The notes under the pieces are model-generated. The model was not told the DNA's origin, searched no databases, and saw nothing but the letters and a program-made list of their open reading frames with translations. From NCBI GenBank assembly GCA_030762895.1, contig CM061070.1:76929804-76993803 (forward strand): a stretch of DNA of 64,000 nucleotides, in the 5' to 3' direction. Positions 1-10,116 of this stretch are shown piece by piece; positions within the stretch are counted from its first letter, which is position 1; every line of letters begins with the position of its first letter. Position numbers and translations under genes: made by a program. The DNA is from Sophora flavescens. Lineage: Eukaryota; Streptophyta; Magnoliopsida; Fabales; Fabaceae.

Positions 1-697
1 TGCCGGTGAATCAACACATACATTATTGTATGATGAGAATGATTGCTTGTGTTATATGTTGTTGTTGTGATGACATGCTTGTTGTGATACATGCTCGTCT
101 TGCTAACTACTTCTATGCCGTTATATTCATATATATGTTTCTTACTCCCCGTTTTCTCTGTTTATGTTTGGCATGTATCTTTTATACAGAGGACGGTGAG
201 CAGCCAGTTGAGGAGTGACTCTAAGGAGCCGCGACTCGTAGTTAGGATTTCCAGTTTTATGCTATTAGTTTAGTTTGGTTTAGTTTGTTTATCCGAGGAT
301 GTTTACTGGATTGGTTATATCAGCTCTGTATGTGACATCAGGGGTTGGGTTTTGTTTTCATGTTATGTTTCTTTTATTTCCGTGTTTGAGATTTGTTACA
401 ATGTTGTATTATCTACCCGTTGTTTTGGTTGATTAAATAAATGATGCATGATTTTAAATTTATCTCATCTTTTTATCGCTTATATATGTATGCGGGGTAG
501 AGGGTGTCACATTTTTCAGTTTATTTCGTTGTATTGAATTTTATATTTATTTGGATAATTATTTTATTATTATGAGATTATTTTCAGACTCAAATAAATT
601 TGCAAAATTTTTATGTTATGAATTTTACCTTCATTAAACAATTTTAAAGGGTTTTACTATTTTATGTTTGGGTTACTAATGTAACGAAGGATGTTAC
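1..697 (+). mobile_element. 3' part of a Ty3/gypsy LTR (family B), left end outside window
   Basis: The stretch ends in GATGTTACA at 697. Its last part (a motif reading GGGTTACTAATGTAACGAAGG) matches the reverse complement of the LTR at 3924-6085, so it is taken as the same LTR family in forward orientation. No primer-binding site follows position 697, so this is a solo or truncated LTR. It contains a pyrimidine-rich tract ending in TTATACAG at 189, followed by a very short reading frame. The family assignment rests on this internal match only. Confidence 0.6.
190..218 (+). other. candidate terminal mini-exon inside the family B LTR
   Basis: A splice-acceptor-like TTATACAG ends at 189. The next 29 bases give two bases of a split codon and then an open frame reading D-G-E-Q-P-V-E-E before TGA at 216-218. 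The other family B LTR has the same arrangement at 4241-4278 (minus), with the same codon phase and an acidic tail ending E-A-E-E-A. That this is a real spliced exon is inference from the conserved position. Confidence 0.35.
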
Positions 698-711
698 AAA
701 TTGTCACGATG

Positions 712-1337
712 CCCTAGAAGACCACATAGAGAGCAGAAGACTAACAACCTTTCATATTTGAATATGTCAGTCTTGATATCTCCATTGTCTTGTCGGACCT
801 TCTTCCCCTTCTTCAATGGCTTTCGCACACCCACATTCACCTGAATCCTCATGTAAGAATTCCAGAAGCTTAAGTTATTTCAGGTATCATACTCAATGAA
901 TTCTCCAATATAAGTGCCAAGACCCTTTCCTACCTCAACACACACGAAACCAACAGGTAAGTCGTGAACCTGCATCCAGAAACATGAAAAAGAGGGACTT
1001 GTATTGGCACATCTCTAGCTTCCATCTTGCTGAGAATTAAAAAGTGTCCGTCAAAATTCCATGGCCCTCCATTGATGACCTTCTGCATGTCTAACTTGCG
1101 GAAAAATTGGAAACAGAACACACCTTTCTCAATCTCCTTGATGGCTACCTCTTGGCCAGGCTCCCATATTGTTGCCATCCTTTACTTCATCATGTGCACC
1201 CTCAAAGATTTTTGGGTGAGAAACCTCCCAATGAGACATAAATTCGGATCAACCCTTCTTTCTTGGTTTCCTTGCCATCGGAATGAGAGGACTTCCCCTT
1301 TATCATCACTTAGACTAAGATTATCCAAACTCGCCAT
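712..1337 (-). pseudogene. LINE ORF1-like (DUF4283) fragment
   Basis: From an ATG at 1335-1337 the minus strand reads a DUF4283-type domain. Recognisable parts are the R-F-L-T stretch, then E-K-G-V-F-C-F-Q-F-F, D-M-Q-K-V-I-N-G-G-P-W-N-F-D and L-I-L-S-K-M. After a frame change the V-H-D-L-P-V-G-F segment and the beginning of a G-K-G-L-G-T-Y-I-G-E-F module follow. This domain is typical of the first ORF of plant L1-type LINEs and of host genes derived from them. A TAA interrupts the frame near 1190 and a frameshift lies near 985, so it cannot make a full protein. No zinc knuckle or reverse transcriptase is next to it, so it is a 5' gag-like fragment only. Confidence 0.65.
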
Positions 1338-1789
1338 ACCTCCTAACCTCCTGATCAATCACTAGAATTCAAAAAAAAAAAAATTGCTTCTCACAAAAGT
1401 TGGAGAAAAAACCTACAATGCAACACCCCCCCTTGGGTGTCACATGGTTAACTCGTTGCGGAAATTAAAACTTAAATAAAATGCTGGTTACTTTCGAAAA
1501 ATAATATTTTTCTAGTACTTACCCTTACTCAAAAATGGTGGTAAATTTTTTTCTTTGCTTATCCATACAAACCAACATCATCGACATACATATATATTTA
1601 CATCAAGACCTTTATCAGTACAGGTCATTTCCAAGATTTATAACAACATAAGAAAATACAAACAACATAACTATAACCTAGTGGTAAGTCTGGAACCACA
1701 ACTCAAAAAAGATGGCTCTTAGTAGCCAGAAGTCAGAGTGTCAAAACCACTACCTCAAAAATGGAATCTAAACCTACAGCTGGTCGACA

Positions 1790-2307
1790 CTAATGATAGC
1801 CATTGGGGAGGCCACTGTAGATATCCCTACCTGCAGGAGGAGTATCCGGTGAGGACACTACTGCTCCCGCTCCTACAACTGGGACCACACCATCATCGAG
1901 ATGATGGTACTCAGGGTCCTCCTTTAGGTCATCCTCTAGGTCCTCCTGAGGATCTTCCTCAATCCCCTCATCAACCTCCGGAACTAATACAATTGGTGCG
2001 GGAGGTGATATTGGTGCTGCCTCGTGTAATGGCTGAATGTGGGGAGGATGATGCTCCAAGTCTCCCTGTGCCACCAAGTACTGCAAAACCATCCAGATCG
2101 GAGGTAATGAGACCTCAACAGTCTCCACAGTGTGCGAGCATCGCTGTGGTCCTGCGGCTAAGGTACCAGTAATCGTACGTACCGGGCCGGGCCGGTGTAA
2201 GTGGCGATGCGAGCCCCGAGGTTAATTACCCACGCACCACTGTCCTCCGCATTCTCAAAAGTCGGGCAGTGAACCCCCGAATATGAGAGGTTCTCCTCGG
2301 GATCCAT
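1790..2307 (-). pseudogene. LTR-embedded ORF, copy 1 (frameshifted)
   Basis: The frame starts with an ATG at 2305-2307 that directly follows the acceptor-like GAGTTCAG. It shares with the other three copies an N-terminal M-(E/D)-P start with a serine-glycine, a G-A-W-x-I-N motif, the block S-L-P-P-I-W, a Q-Y-L motif, an acidic E-E-D-P region, and the C-terminus G-L-P-N-G-Y-H. The stop at 1790-1792 lies about 370 bp before the LTR end. The total length is not a multiple of three and one frameshift near 2140 separates the two halves. I know no function. It is not a standard gag or pol domain. Confidence 0.5.
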
Positions 2308-2315
2308 CTGAACTC

Positions 2316-2317
<2 letters not shown>

Positions 2318-2390
<73 letters not shown>
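2318..2390. repeat. (TA)n microsatellite
   Basis: A near-perfect TA run of about 73 bp. It sits just upstream (in LTR sense) of the acceptor of LTR ORF copy 1, the place where a TA tract also lies in the complete LTR at 37540-37599. Confidence 0.95.
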
Positions 2391-2400
<10 letters not shown>

Positions 2401-2440
2401 CAACACAATAGAAACCCAACAAGAAAAACGCAAGGGTGAG

Positions 2441-3770
2441 AACCAGACAACCAGTCCATGCCTAAAATAATATCCAGACCAGACATAGGTAAACATATCA
2501 AATCAACAATATAAGTCAGGTCTTGAAACAATAAGGGACATTGCAGGCAGACAGAAGAAGTAATCAATCTATCTTTAGCAGGAGTAGAAACACACAAATC
2601 ATATGACAATTTAGTAACAGGTAACTCTAAGAATTGAGCATATTTAAATGAAATGAATGAATGTGTTGCTCTCGAATCGAACAATATGATAATATCATGA
2701 CCTTTAATAAAGCCCTTACCTTGGATCAAACCGTCGAACTCCTTCACCTCCTCTCCTTGGATGGTAAAGACCCTTCCGTGGTTCAATGATCTGGTTTGAG
2801 ATCGTCCTCCTGACTTGCACATCCTAGCAAAGTGTCCCATCTTCCCGCATTGGTGGCAAGTGGTTTGTGCTGCGGGGAACAAACGATCTCCATGCTGCCA
2901 CCCACACTTGTAACATGCAGTCCCCTTCTCACCTTGAGCACCTTGAACCTGCTTACCCTTCGTGATCGTAGGCACAGGTCGTAGGCTCTTCTGGAAATTA
3001 CCCCATTTCCCATGGAACCTCTTGCCATCACTGAAGTTCTTCTCCTTCGACCTCTTAGTCAGAACAGCTTGCATATTCTGCTCCGCCACCCTACACTTGT
3101 TCACTAAAGTGGGGTAGTCTCGAATCTCTAGGAGCCTAATAAGGCTCTGCAGCTCTGGCTTTAAACCCTGCTCGAACTTAATTGCTTTCCATGGACCATC
3201 AGGATTATCCCTCACCTGTGCGGAGAACCTTGCAAGCCTCTCAAACTTGGCCACATATTCCGCCACCGTCATACTCCCCTGACGAAGATGTAGAAACTCC
3301 ATCTCCTTCTGTATCCGGACACTGTGCGGAAAGTACTTCTCCAGAAATACCTCCTTGAATCTGTCCCACATGATAGAGGCGCCCGAAACAAGCAACCCGC
3401 CCCTGGCACAGTTCCACCAGTGCTCTGCATCCGACTCTAACATATAGGTGGAAAAATCCACCTTCTGAGCATCAGAGCACCCCATGGCCCGGAAGATCTT
3501 CTCTAATTTCAGTAACCATTCCTCTGCCTCACTAGGATCGGTGGTCCCTCGAAAGACTGGCGGATTATTATTCCTGAACTCTGACAGACCCCGGTATTGT
3601 GGATCTGGAGCTGCAACCGGTACCACGTTAAGCACGTCCCCCTTATCCCTCATCTGACGGAGAGTCTCCGTCTGCTCCTGCATAACTCTGGCCATTCGAG
3701 CCAAAGTTGCTGCAAGCGCATCAATTCTCCCTCGCCTGTTCGTTGCCATAAGCTGCATACCACCAATCAA
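2441..3770 (-). pseudogene. gag-protease of a chromovirus-like Ty3/gypsy element (family B)
   Basis: An open frame of about 440 codons that would form the capsid and protease part of a Ty3/gypsy polyprotein. From the N-terminus there is a coiled start, the capsid (F-R-N-N-N-P-P-V-F, then E-A-E-E-W-L-L-K-L-E-K-I-F, then Y-F-P and E-F-L-H-L), a zinc knuckle near residue 308 (C-H-Q-C-G-K-M-G-H-F-A-R-M-C), and an aspartic protease with I-L-F-D-S-R-A-T-H-S-F-I and later I-L-G-M-D-W-L. The usual D-S-G active site reads D-S-R, a change expected to kill the protease. The frame runs into family A LTR sequence at about 2440, so reverse transcriptase and integrase are missing. The start follows a PBS and LTR at 3908-6085. 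Confidence 0.8.
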
Positions 3771-3907
3771 ATAGTGGGTTGATCAAGTCCAATATCCAAA
3801 AGAATAGAATGCAGAATTATAACTCTAATAAGCATCCTATGCGCCCAAGTTTTGTTTTTGTTTTTTTGAAAAAGCCCTACTACCACAGTTCGATTTAGAA
3901 TCGAACT

Positions 3908-3919
3908 GCTCTAATACCA
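3908..3919 (-). other. primer-binding site (tRNA-Met type)
   Basis: The minus strand reads TGGTATTAGAGC, one base different from the common plant initiator-Met site TGGTATCAGAGC. It lies four bases inside the LTR end and upstream of the gag frame. Confidence 0.8.
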
Positions 3920-4240
3920 TAAATATAACGCCCTTTGTTACATTAGTAATCCCAAGACAAAATCAGTAAAATATCCTTTAAAACATTTAATTAAAACATA
4001 TATCTCATAAAGAAAAATTAGGAAAAATATTAAAGTCTGAAAATGCCTCATATTAAATAATGTAGTATTAAGTTATCCATGTAATGAATATGGATATAAA
4101 TAAAAAAAAATCAAAGCCTCAAAACCGGGTGTCTAATTACAATCCCAGCGATAAATAAATGCGTCTAGCCACATACGGCTCCTTATTTAAGAACAGACTA
4201 ACCAAACTAGAAAGATTAACTAATGGAGTCCACTAGGTCT

Positions 4241-4278
4241 TCACGCCTCTTCAGCCTCAATGACGCCCTCCTCGTGCT
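4241..4278 (-). other. candidate terminal mini-exon in the family B LTR
   Basis: After TTGTTTTCAG on the minus strand the sequence reads two bases of a split codon and then twelve codons ending E-A-E-E-A and TGA at 4241-4243. The same phase and an acidic tail occur in the forward LTR at 190-218. Confidence 0.35.
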
Positions 4279-5662
4279 CTGAAAACAATGCTTAATAATG
4301 AGATATAAAATCCCAGTGATCAACAATACAGTTTTAAAAAAATATTTTCGAAAATAGCATTGTTCTCAGCCGGCGCGGTAATCGGAAAAACTGTCCATGG
4401 CACCTGCTAATTTTCCAAGATAATATATATAAAAGAAAATACTTTTAATATCAATAATAACATCATCTCAATACATCACATTCCATATACCAGATAAATT
4501 CTAGTTCAGTCCAAACGGTCCAAAGACCTCCTAATAAAATTGGCCTCTTGCCGGCATACCATAATTTCACACATCACACGACAATGGCGTCCCATTGCCC
4601 ACCCCTACTCATGAGGAGTGTTTCGATGTCACCCTCCTGTCGGGGACATTTCCATTTCGATACCTCCCATGTGCACATGGTGGTATTTCTCTTTTTTCGA
4701 CACCCCAACCCGTGGCGGTGTTACTTTCGATACTCCTTTTCAGGTAGTATTACTCGTTTTCGACATCCCAACCACATGGCGATGTTACTTTCGATACCCC
4801 CTTAGGGCGGTATTTCTCTTCGATACCCCTATCATAGGTGGTATTGCGGCAAACATCATACAAATCATCATAAGGCACAATTTCATGTCTTCAAGTAATT
4901 TTATAACTACACTATGACAATCACGAACATCAAGACATAACGTTCAACTAGTACAAATATCAATCATACATATATTATATTAATCATAAACATCCAGACA
5001 AACAATTACATCATAACATCAATTTAACAATTATCCCCTTTTTATGAAGAACCACAAAACAAAACAAACAAACAAACAAACAAAAGAAAAAGTAGTTCAC
5101 GCCCAATTTCCATTTTTCTGATTAAAATCCGTTTTATATGTAAACATAAATATATATTCGCAAGCTCCTGTGCTAAAAATTTGTATTGATAAGTAGAACT
5201 ACTAGTACTTGTATCAGGGGCCCCCGTACGTGCGTCTGTGTCTCTTTTCAAACAAAATAAGAAAATAAGCCTCAATGTATATTATATACTCGGAGTACAA
5301 CAACGAGGTGTTTTACAAAAATTCCTATTTCAGCAATAATTTTTTCCACCCAATTAGCACAAGTAACGAAAAATATTATCACTCAACAATTGAAATATGA
5401 TATTGTAAATTTAAAACCATCGTGAAACACATAAAAATACCATAGAGAGGGTTCATAAAAGTATTGGTATTCACCTCTTGAAGACCTCCAAAATGCTCTA
5501 GAGATTATTCGTGATAAAAGGTAGTGCTTCTCTAAAAATTCTTCTTCCGTTCACTGATGTTTTTGGATCTGTGTGTTACCACAATTACACTGCCAAAAAT
5601 GAAAGTCCCTCCCTCACTATTCTAACGCACTGTGCGGCGCTAGCTACCCCTCAGCGCATGGC

Positions 5663-5665
<3 letters not shown>

Positions 5666-5734
<69 letters not shown>
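5666..5734. repeat. (TA)n microsatellite
   Basis: TA run of about 69 bp with one ATAAAT interruption, inside the family B LTR. Confidence 0.95.
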
Positions 5735-5739
<5 letters not shown>

Positions 5740-6085
5740 GCATTAGGCAGTGTCAGGGCTTCTAGGTTTTGTAATTTTTTTTTTATTTTTTTTCTCTTTC
5801 TTCATTGTTTATTTTCTTTTTTATTATAAAACAACTAGGCCTACTCGACTTATGAGCTACCCCCTAGGCCCCTGCGTGAAAAGTCTGCACTTATGTTTAC
5901 ATTCATACATGTATATATTTTAATTTATTATTCCTTTTGTAATTCCTAACCAACTCTAATAAATTTTTATACTAACAAATCCTTTACATTAAATCTCTTA
6001 ATTATATTTTATTTCCACTATATTTTTAATATCTTAATCTCTTTTTTTTTTCAAATTATTTATATTAGAATTTTAGGATGTTACA

Positions 6086-7432
6086 CGTCTGCCAAATAAT
6101 GCATGTAAAACTTTTGTTCACGTCACTTTTATTTTTCGTTCATTCTTTCCTTATCGAGGCTCAAAGGCTCACGACCGTTCTTAATTAAACATTAAGTCTT
6201 TTCATTCTAAACACAGGACACACAGTCCGAGTGCTCAATCACGAAGCCCTAGATCGATGCACCAGTCTTAGGTTCGCGGATATGGAACATAAAGTTCATC
6301 ACATCAATTACAGGACACAATGTCCACAACATCTTTTACAGGACACAAAGTCCACAACAACTAACACGGATCCATGATCCACGTGTTAACAGAACACTAG
6401 AATCCTGACGTCTCGGCTACTAGGTTCACTTTTCTTCTTTAGCAACATTTTCGTTCTGTGAAACAACAAATACAAAACCAAACCTCCGAAACTTATCCAA
6501 GTTTGTCGAAATTATTTTCATTGAGTAAAAACTCCTTTGCAGAAAATCTTTTCCATTGAAAATCATTTATAAAACGTTAAATCTCAGAGAAATTCATTTT
6601 CCTCTAATTTCTTCCCTCTTGAAATCTCTTTTCCGAAAAACATCAATTTTTGGAAAATCATTCTCAACTCATTTACGTTTATGAGAAATAAGACCGTTTT
6701 TCATAATCTCGCCATAAAATTCTTTTTCTGAATTATTCTTTGCTTAGCAAATAAAATCTTTTATAACCCAAATGATTTTTCTGTTGCAAAAAGTTTTTAC
6801 CAATGTCAATACATTATTTTTGAAACTCAACTACTCGAAATAACTTTTTATTTTATTTTAGAATTTATTTTTTAAAACTAACGTCAGTGAAATTTTTTCA
6901 CGATTTTGTCCTCATTGTCACTCATTGACTCCTCATTCACTGAAAACATCATTAAAATATTATTTTCCAATTTTCTTCTAATTTCTCAAACTAAATCATT
7001 TTGATTTCTCTTCAAGCTTATCAAGGTTTTATCTTTAATTTTAATTCAGCACTGACCATTGTCAGCCTTCTCAGTCAATCACTCAATACCAGAAAATCCA
7101 TACAACATAGTTATAGCATACTTCACAGTTATAACATGCATCACACTTATAACATACCAATTCACATAAACCATATAAATTGCACACAACTACATAAAAC
7201 TACACAAACAAACACGAAATAAATAAATTAGATAATGCAACATCACTAAAATTAATTATACAGACAACACACAGATAGCATGTAGCTATATGAAACCCCT
7301 CAAGTAAACTCTCCTTACCTCTTGAAGTTTTCAGTTTCCGCTTTGAAACGTCTCGTTGATTTTTCGATTCCTCCTCACAACGCAAAATAACAACTAAACT
7401 TATCCTTCACAACAAACAACACAATCAAGTTA
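6086..7432 (-). mobile_element. middle part of a family A LTR, reverse
   Basis: On the minus strand this matches the complete LTR at 34585-38178 between about 35.7 and 36.9 kb. Shared parts are the AAACTTGGATAA, TTTCACAGAACG and GACGTC segments, and an AGAGGTAAGGAGAG donor-like site near 7315. The 3' end stops in GGCAGACG at 6086, exactly where the family B LTR begins. Together with 1419-2440 it could be one older family A LTR interrupted by family B DNA, with about 0.5 kb lost. That reading is inference. Confidence 0.6.
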
Positions 7433-8226
7433 TGTAACATCCCTGGCTGCTTTATGGATTGACGACTGTCCCCACAAACCAACACGGGTCTTTTCAGTGC
7501 GCTTTGTCCTCACTCACACGCTTCCCGGGAAAACTTCCCAGGAGGTCACCCATCCCAGAATTGCTCCAAGTCAAGCTCGCTTAACTGTGGAGTTCTTAAG
7601 TGATGGGCTACCGAAAAGAAGATGCATCTTGTTAGTATAGGTAGTATCAATCAATTCATATAAGCCTTCCTCAACTGTATAGTCCCATACCTACACAGTC
7701 TCAGGATCCCTCTCATTCGGGTGTGTAATCGGTTCATTCATGTGTCCCTCCGCCTAGAAGCCTACCAGGAGCCGTTCCTTGTCCGTGCCTTCTTGCACCG
7801 GCGACCACTCCCCGCCCTCGTCGGCACCCGGGTGTTACATGCCCACCAGCTACCGCTTGGTTCGTCCCCGAACCACACCGTACTGGGAGAGGTGTCGCTC
7901 TAATACCATTTGTAACATCCCTGATTGCTTTATGGATCGACGACTGTCCCCACAAACCAACACGGGTTTTTTCAGCATGCTTTGTCCTCACTTACACGCT
8001 TCCTGGGAAAACTTCCCAAGAGGTCACCCATCCCAGAATTGCTCCAAGTCAAGCTCGCTTAACTGTGGAGTTCTTAAGTGATGGGCTACCGAAAAGAAGA
8101 TGCATCTTGTTAGTATAGGTAGTACCAATCAATTCATATAAGCCTTCCTCAACTGTATAGTCCCATACCTACACAGTCTCAGGATCCCTCTCATTCGGGT
8201 GTGTAATCGGTTCATTCATGTGTCCC
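7433..8226 (-). mobile_element. Cassandra-type TRIM retrotransposon with 5S rRNA sequence in its LTRs
   Basis: The two direct repeats are 7433-7839 (TGTAACATCC to GTGTTACA, 407 bp) and 7911-8226 (lacking about the last 90 bp). Only 71 bp lie between them. On the minus strand the internal part begins with TGGTATTAGAGC at the edge of the 7911 repeat (PBS, tRNA-Met) and ends in a purine-rich GGTGGGCA. Each repeat holds a segment matching the 3' half of plant 5S rRNA in sense orientation on the minus strand: 7534-7596 and 8012-8074, including TCCACAGTTAAGC and GATGGGTGACC. A very short non-coding element with 5S-bearing LTRs is the definition of Cassandra TRIMs. It encodes nothing and depends on proteins from other elements. 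The 5' LTR in element sense is truncated. Confidence 0.9.
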
Positions 8227-9316
8227 TTGTAACACCCTGTATTTTACTGTTTAAAATAACAGTAATACATATAAATATGTTTATAGGTTTATTAGAGTTT
8301 TAGAAAATTATTTTAAATAAACGGAGTTTATCACTCAATTCTACTTGAATGTAGGAAGCTACGATTAAAATTTAGGTTGGAAAGTCAGGCGAAACCCGGC
8401 CCGCGAATTCCATTGACAGTATAATTATACTGCTCAAAAGACCTAATTTTAATTCGTGAACGAAAGACTTAAGATTTTTATTTTATTTCCTACAATTGTG
8501 TATTTTTAGAATTATTTCAGAAAAAAATGAAATAATATATGTTTTACGGGCGAAATATGTAATCGGGTGAACGACAGAGTGAATTTCGGAGTTTCCAAGA
8601 GCAGATAAAGTGGTTATTTTAGAATTTTGAGATGATTCATGGGGATGAGTCACACTTTTGAGTCTAGAAGATTCTACAAGGTTAAAGTGGCAATTTATGG
8701 ATTTTGCACATAAGTCCTTGAACTTTCTCTTAATTGCACTTTGGTCCCTAATTTAGTTTCTATGTTTTTCCAAGTGAATTGGGCCAGAATCTTTGTTCCA
8801 AACCCATTAGTGGACCGTGGCCTTGAGGCCCAAATTCCTTGTCCATGGATTAAATTTCATGAAGCCCATTAGAAATCATGTAAGTTTCCTAGCTCATGTT
8901 TATGCTTTAAGCAATTTGGTGGGCCAAAATAATTAAATCCAAGCCCAAATTTCCAAGGCCCATGCGCAAGCCCAAGGATGAGTGGGGGCTGCCCTTAACT
9001 TGGATGAGCCAAGTTTATTCTTGAATCTTCCACGATGTTCTCCAATGTTCTCCTAAGTTCTACACTTATCTTGAAAGTCCCAAAGTATTCTAGATTGTTC
9101 CCAAAAAGCTTCAAGAAAATTCAACAAGATGAGTCACAATGTGAACACATTAAGTGTTTCACATGGTCATCATTTCAAACTATTGGCAATTTGCAAAATA
9201 GTCCTTATACTTTTGGAATCTTTGCAAAATGGTCCCTAGGAATTAATTGCACTAAAATCCTTGGAGAAGCCACCTCCTTTCCACTTAATCCATCAAAAGT
9301 GGCGCAGACACATTCC

Positions 9317-9324
9317 TATAAATA
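9317..9324 (+). promoter_or_regulatory. TATA box of the family A LTR
   Basis: TATAAATA is followed by a pyrimidine-rich stretch (CCCTCCCTCACATTTC), as expected for a plant core promoter. The predicted start would be about 30 bp downstream, giving a leader of roughly 770 nt up to the donor-like site at 10117. Confidence 0.6.
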
Positions 9325-10116
9325 CCCTCCCTCACATTTCATTTTCTTCCTATTCCCTTTTTGTTTCAAAAACTCATAAGTGCATAAGCTTTTATAGCAT
9401 CACTTTGTGAAGCAAGTTCTTGGATTTCACTTGTCTTTGATCTTCAAGAGGTGAATCCTATTCTTCTTCCTTAATCATGTCTATGTTCTTCAATAAGTTT
9501 CTTGATTCAAAGTTTTTCTCATCTATGTTCATCACTTTTAAGTTTCTAACTCTAGAACTTTGAAAATTCATAACAAATTCTAGAAAAATCTCATGATGTT
9601 GAAACCACTTTCTATATTCTTGATACCATGCATACTATCTAAATCCAAGAGCATGATGTAATCAAAATTTCCTTCCTAATAAACTAGCTATGGCCGAACC
9701 TAGGAGAATGGGTTTGGTAGGATTTTTGTTCATGTGTTGTCATGTATGATCATGTATTTCATATGACATGTATGTCTACACACTCTAATCCATGTTAGTT
9801 TATTAAAATGAAAATACTTACTCAAAATCTCTATGTTGGCTGAACCCTAGGTGGATGAGATTTGACGAGTTTTGTTTAAAGTTTCCATCCATGATCTTGG
9901 TTGATTAAGGACCATTAATCCATAATTTAATCATGATTAGGAATTTTAGTCACTCAAAGCCGTTGAAGCTGTGACCATATACAAGGGTTTTGAATGTTTT
10001 AGTTTCTTGATTTGTAATTATTTGATTGTAATGGTTGAAGGTTGAGTGAGTGCGACATATACGCGACATCCAGACTTCCGAAGAAATTCACTAATTCACA
10101 AGAAACTCTATGAAAG

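Larger units (their letters stand above)
1419..2440 (-). mobile_element. 3' part of a family A (Tekay/Del-like) LTR, reverse
   Basis: Read on the minus strand, the segment ends in GGTGTTGCA at 1419 and carries the family A signatures: the TTTCGAAAGTAACCAGC region, a (TA)n tract, and the LTR reading frame described separately. It aligns by eye with 33266-34584 (minus), 11400-12460 (plus) and 37440-38178 (plus). The upstream border near 2440 joins directly to a family B protease frame, so the LTR is incomplete. Confidence 0.65.
3924..6085 (-). mobile_element. 5' LTR of the family B element
   Basis: In element sense it starts TGTAACATCC at 6085 and ends near 3924, next to the PBS. It is about 2.16 kb long. 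It contains a (TA)n tract at 5666-5734, a GTGAAT donor-like site after CAAGAG near 5474, and an acceptor TTTTCAG near 4279 followed by a short acidic terminal frame. No long ORF lies in it. Between 4530 and 4850 a short motif containing CATGGTGGTATT and TTCGATAC recurs, giving a degenerate internal repeat. Confidence 0.7.

Noticed and set aside
1738..2172. Plus-strand open frame of 144 codons
   Set aside because: It is the antisense shadow of the LTR ORF copy 1, rich in proline because of the opposite acidic codons.
5511..5765. Open frame ending in an I-Y repeat
   Set aside because: Open only because (TA)n has no stop in that frame; no conserved content.
7534..7596. A true 5S rRNA gene
   Set aside because: Only about the 3' half matches and it sits in both LTRs of a short element with PBS, so it is Cassandra-derived 5S sequence.
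9035..9379. Open frame in the family A LTR just at the TATA box
   Set aside because: It spans the promoter region, has no match in the other LTR copies and would not be transcribed as a whole.
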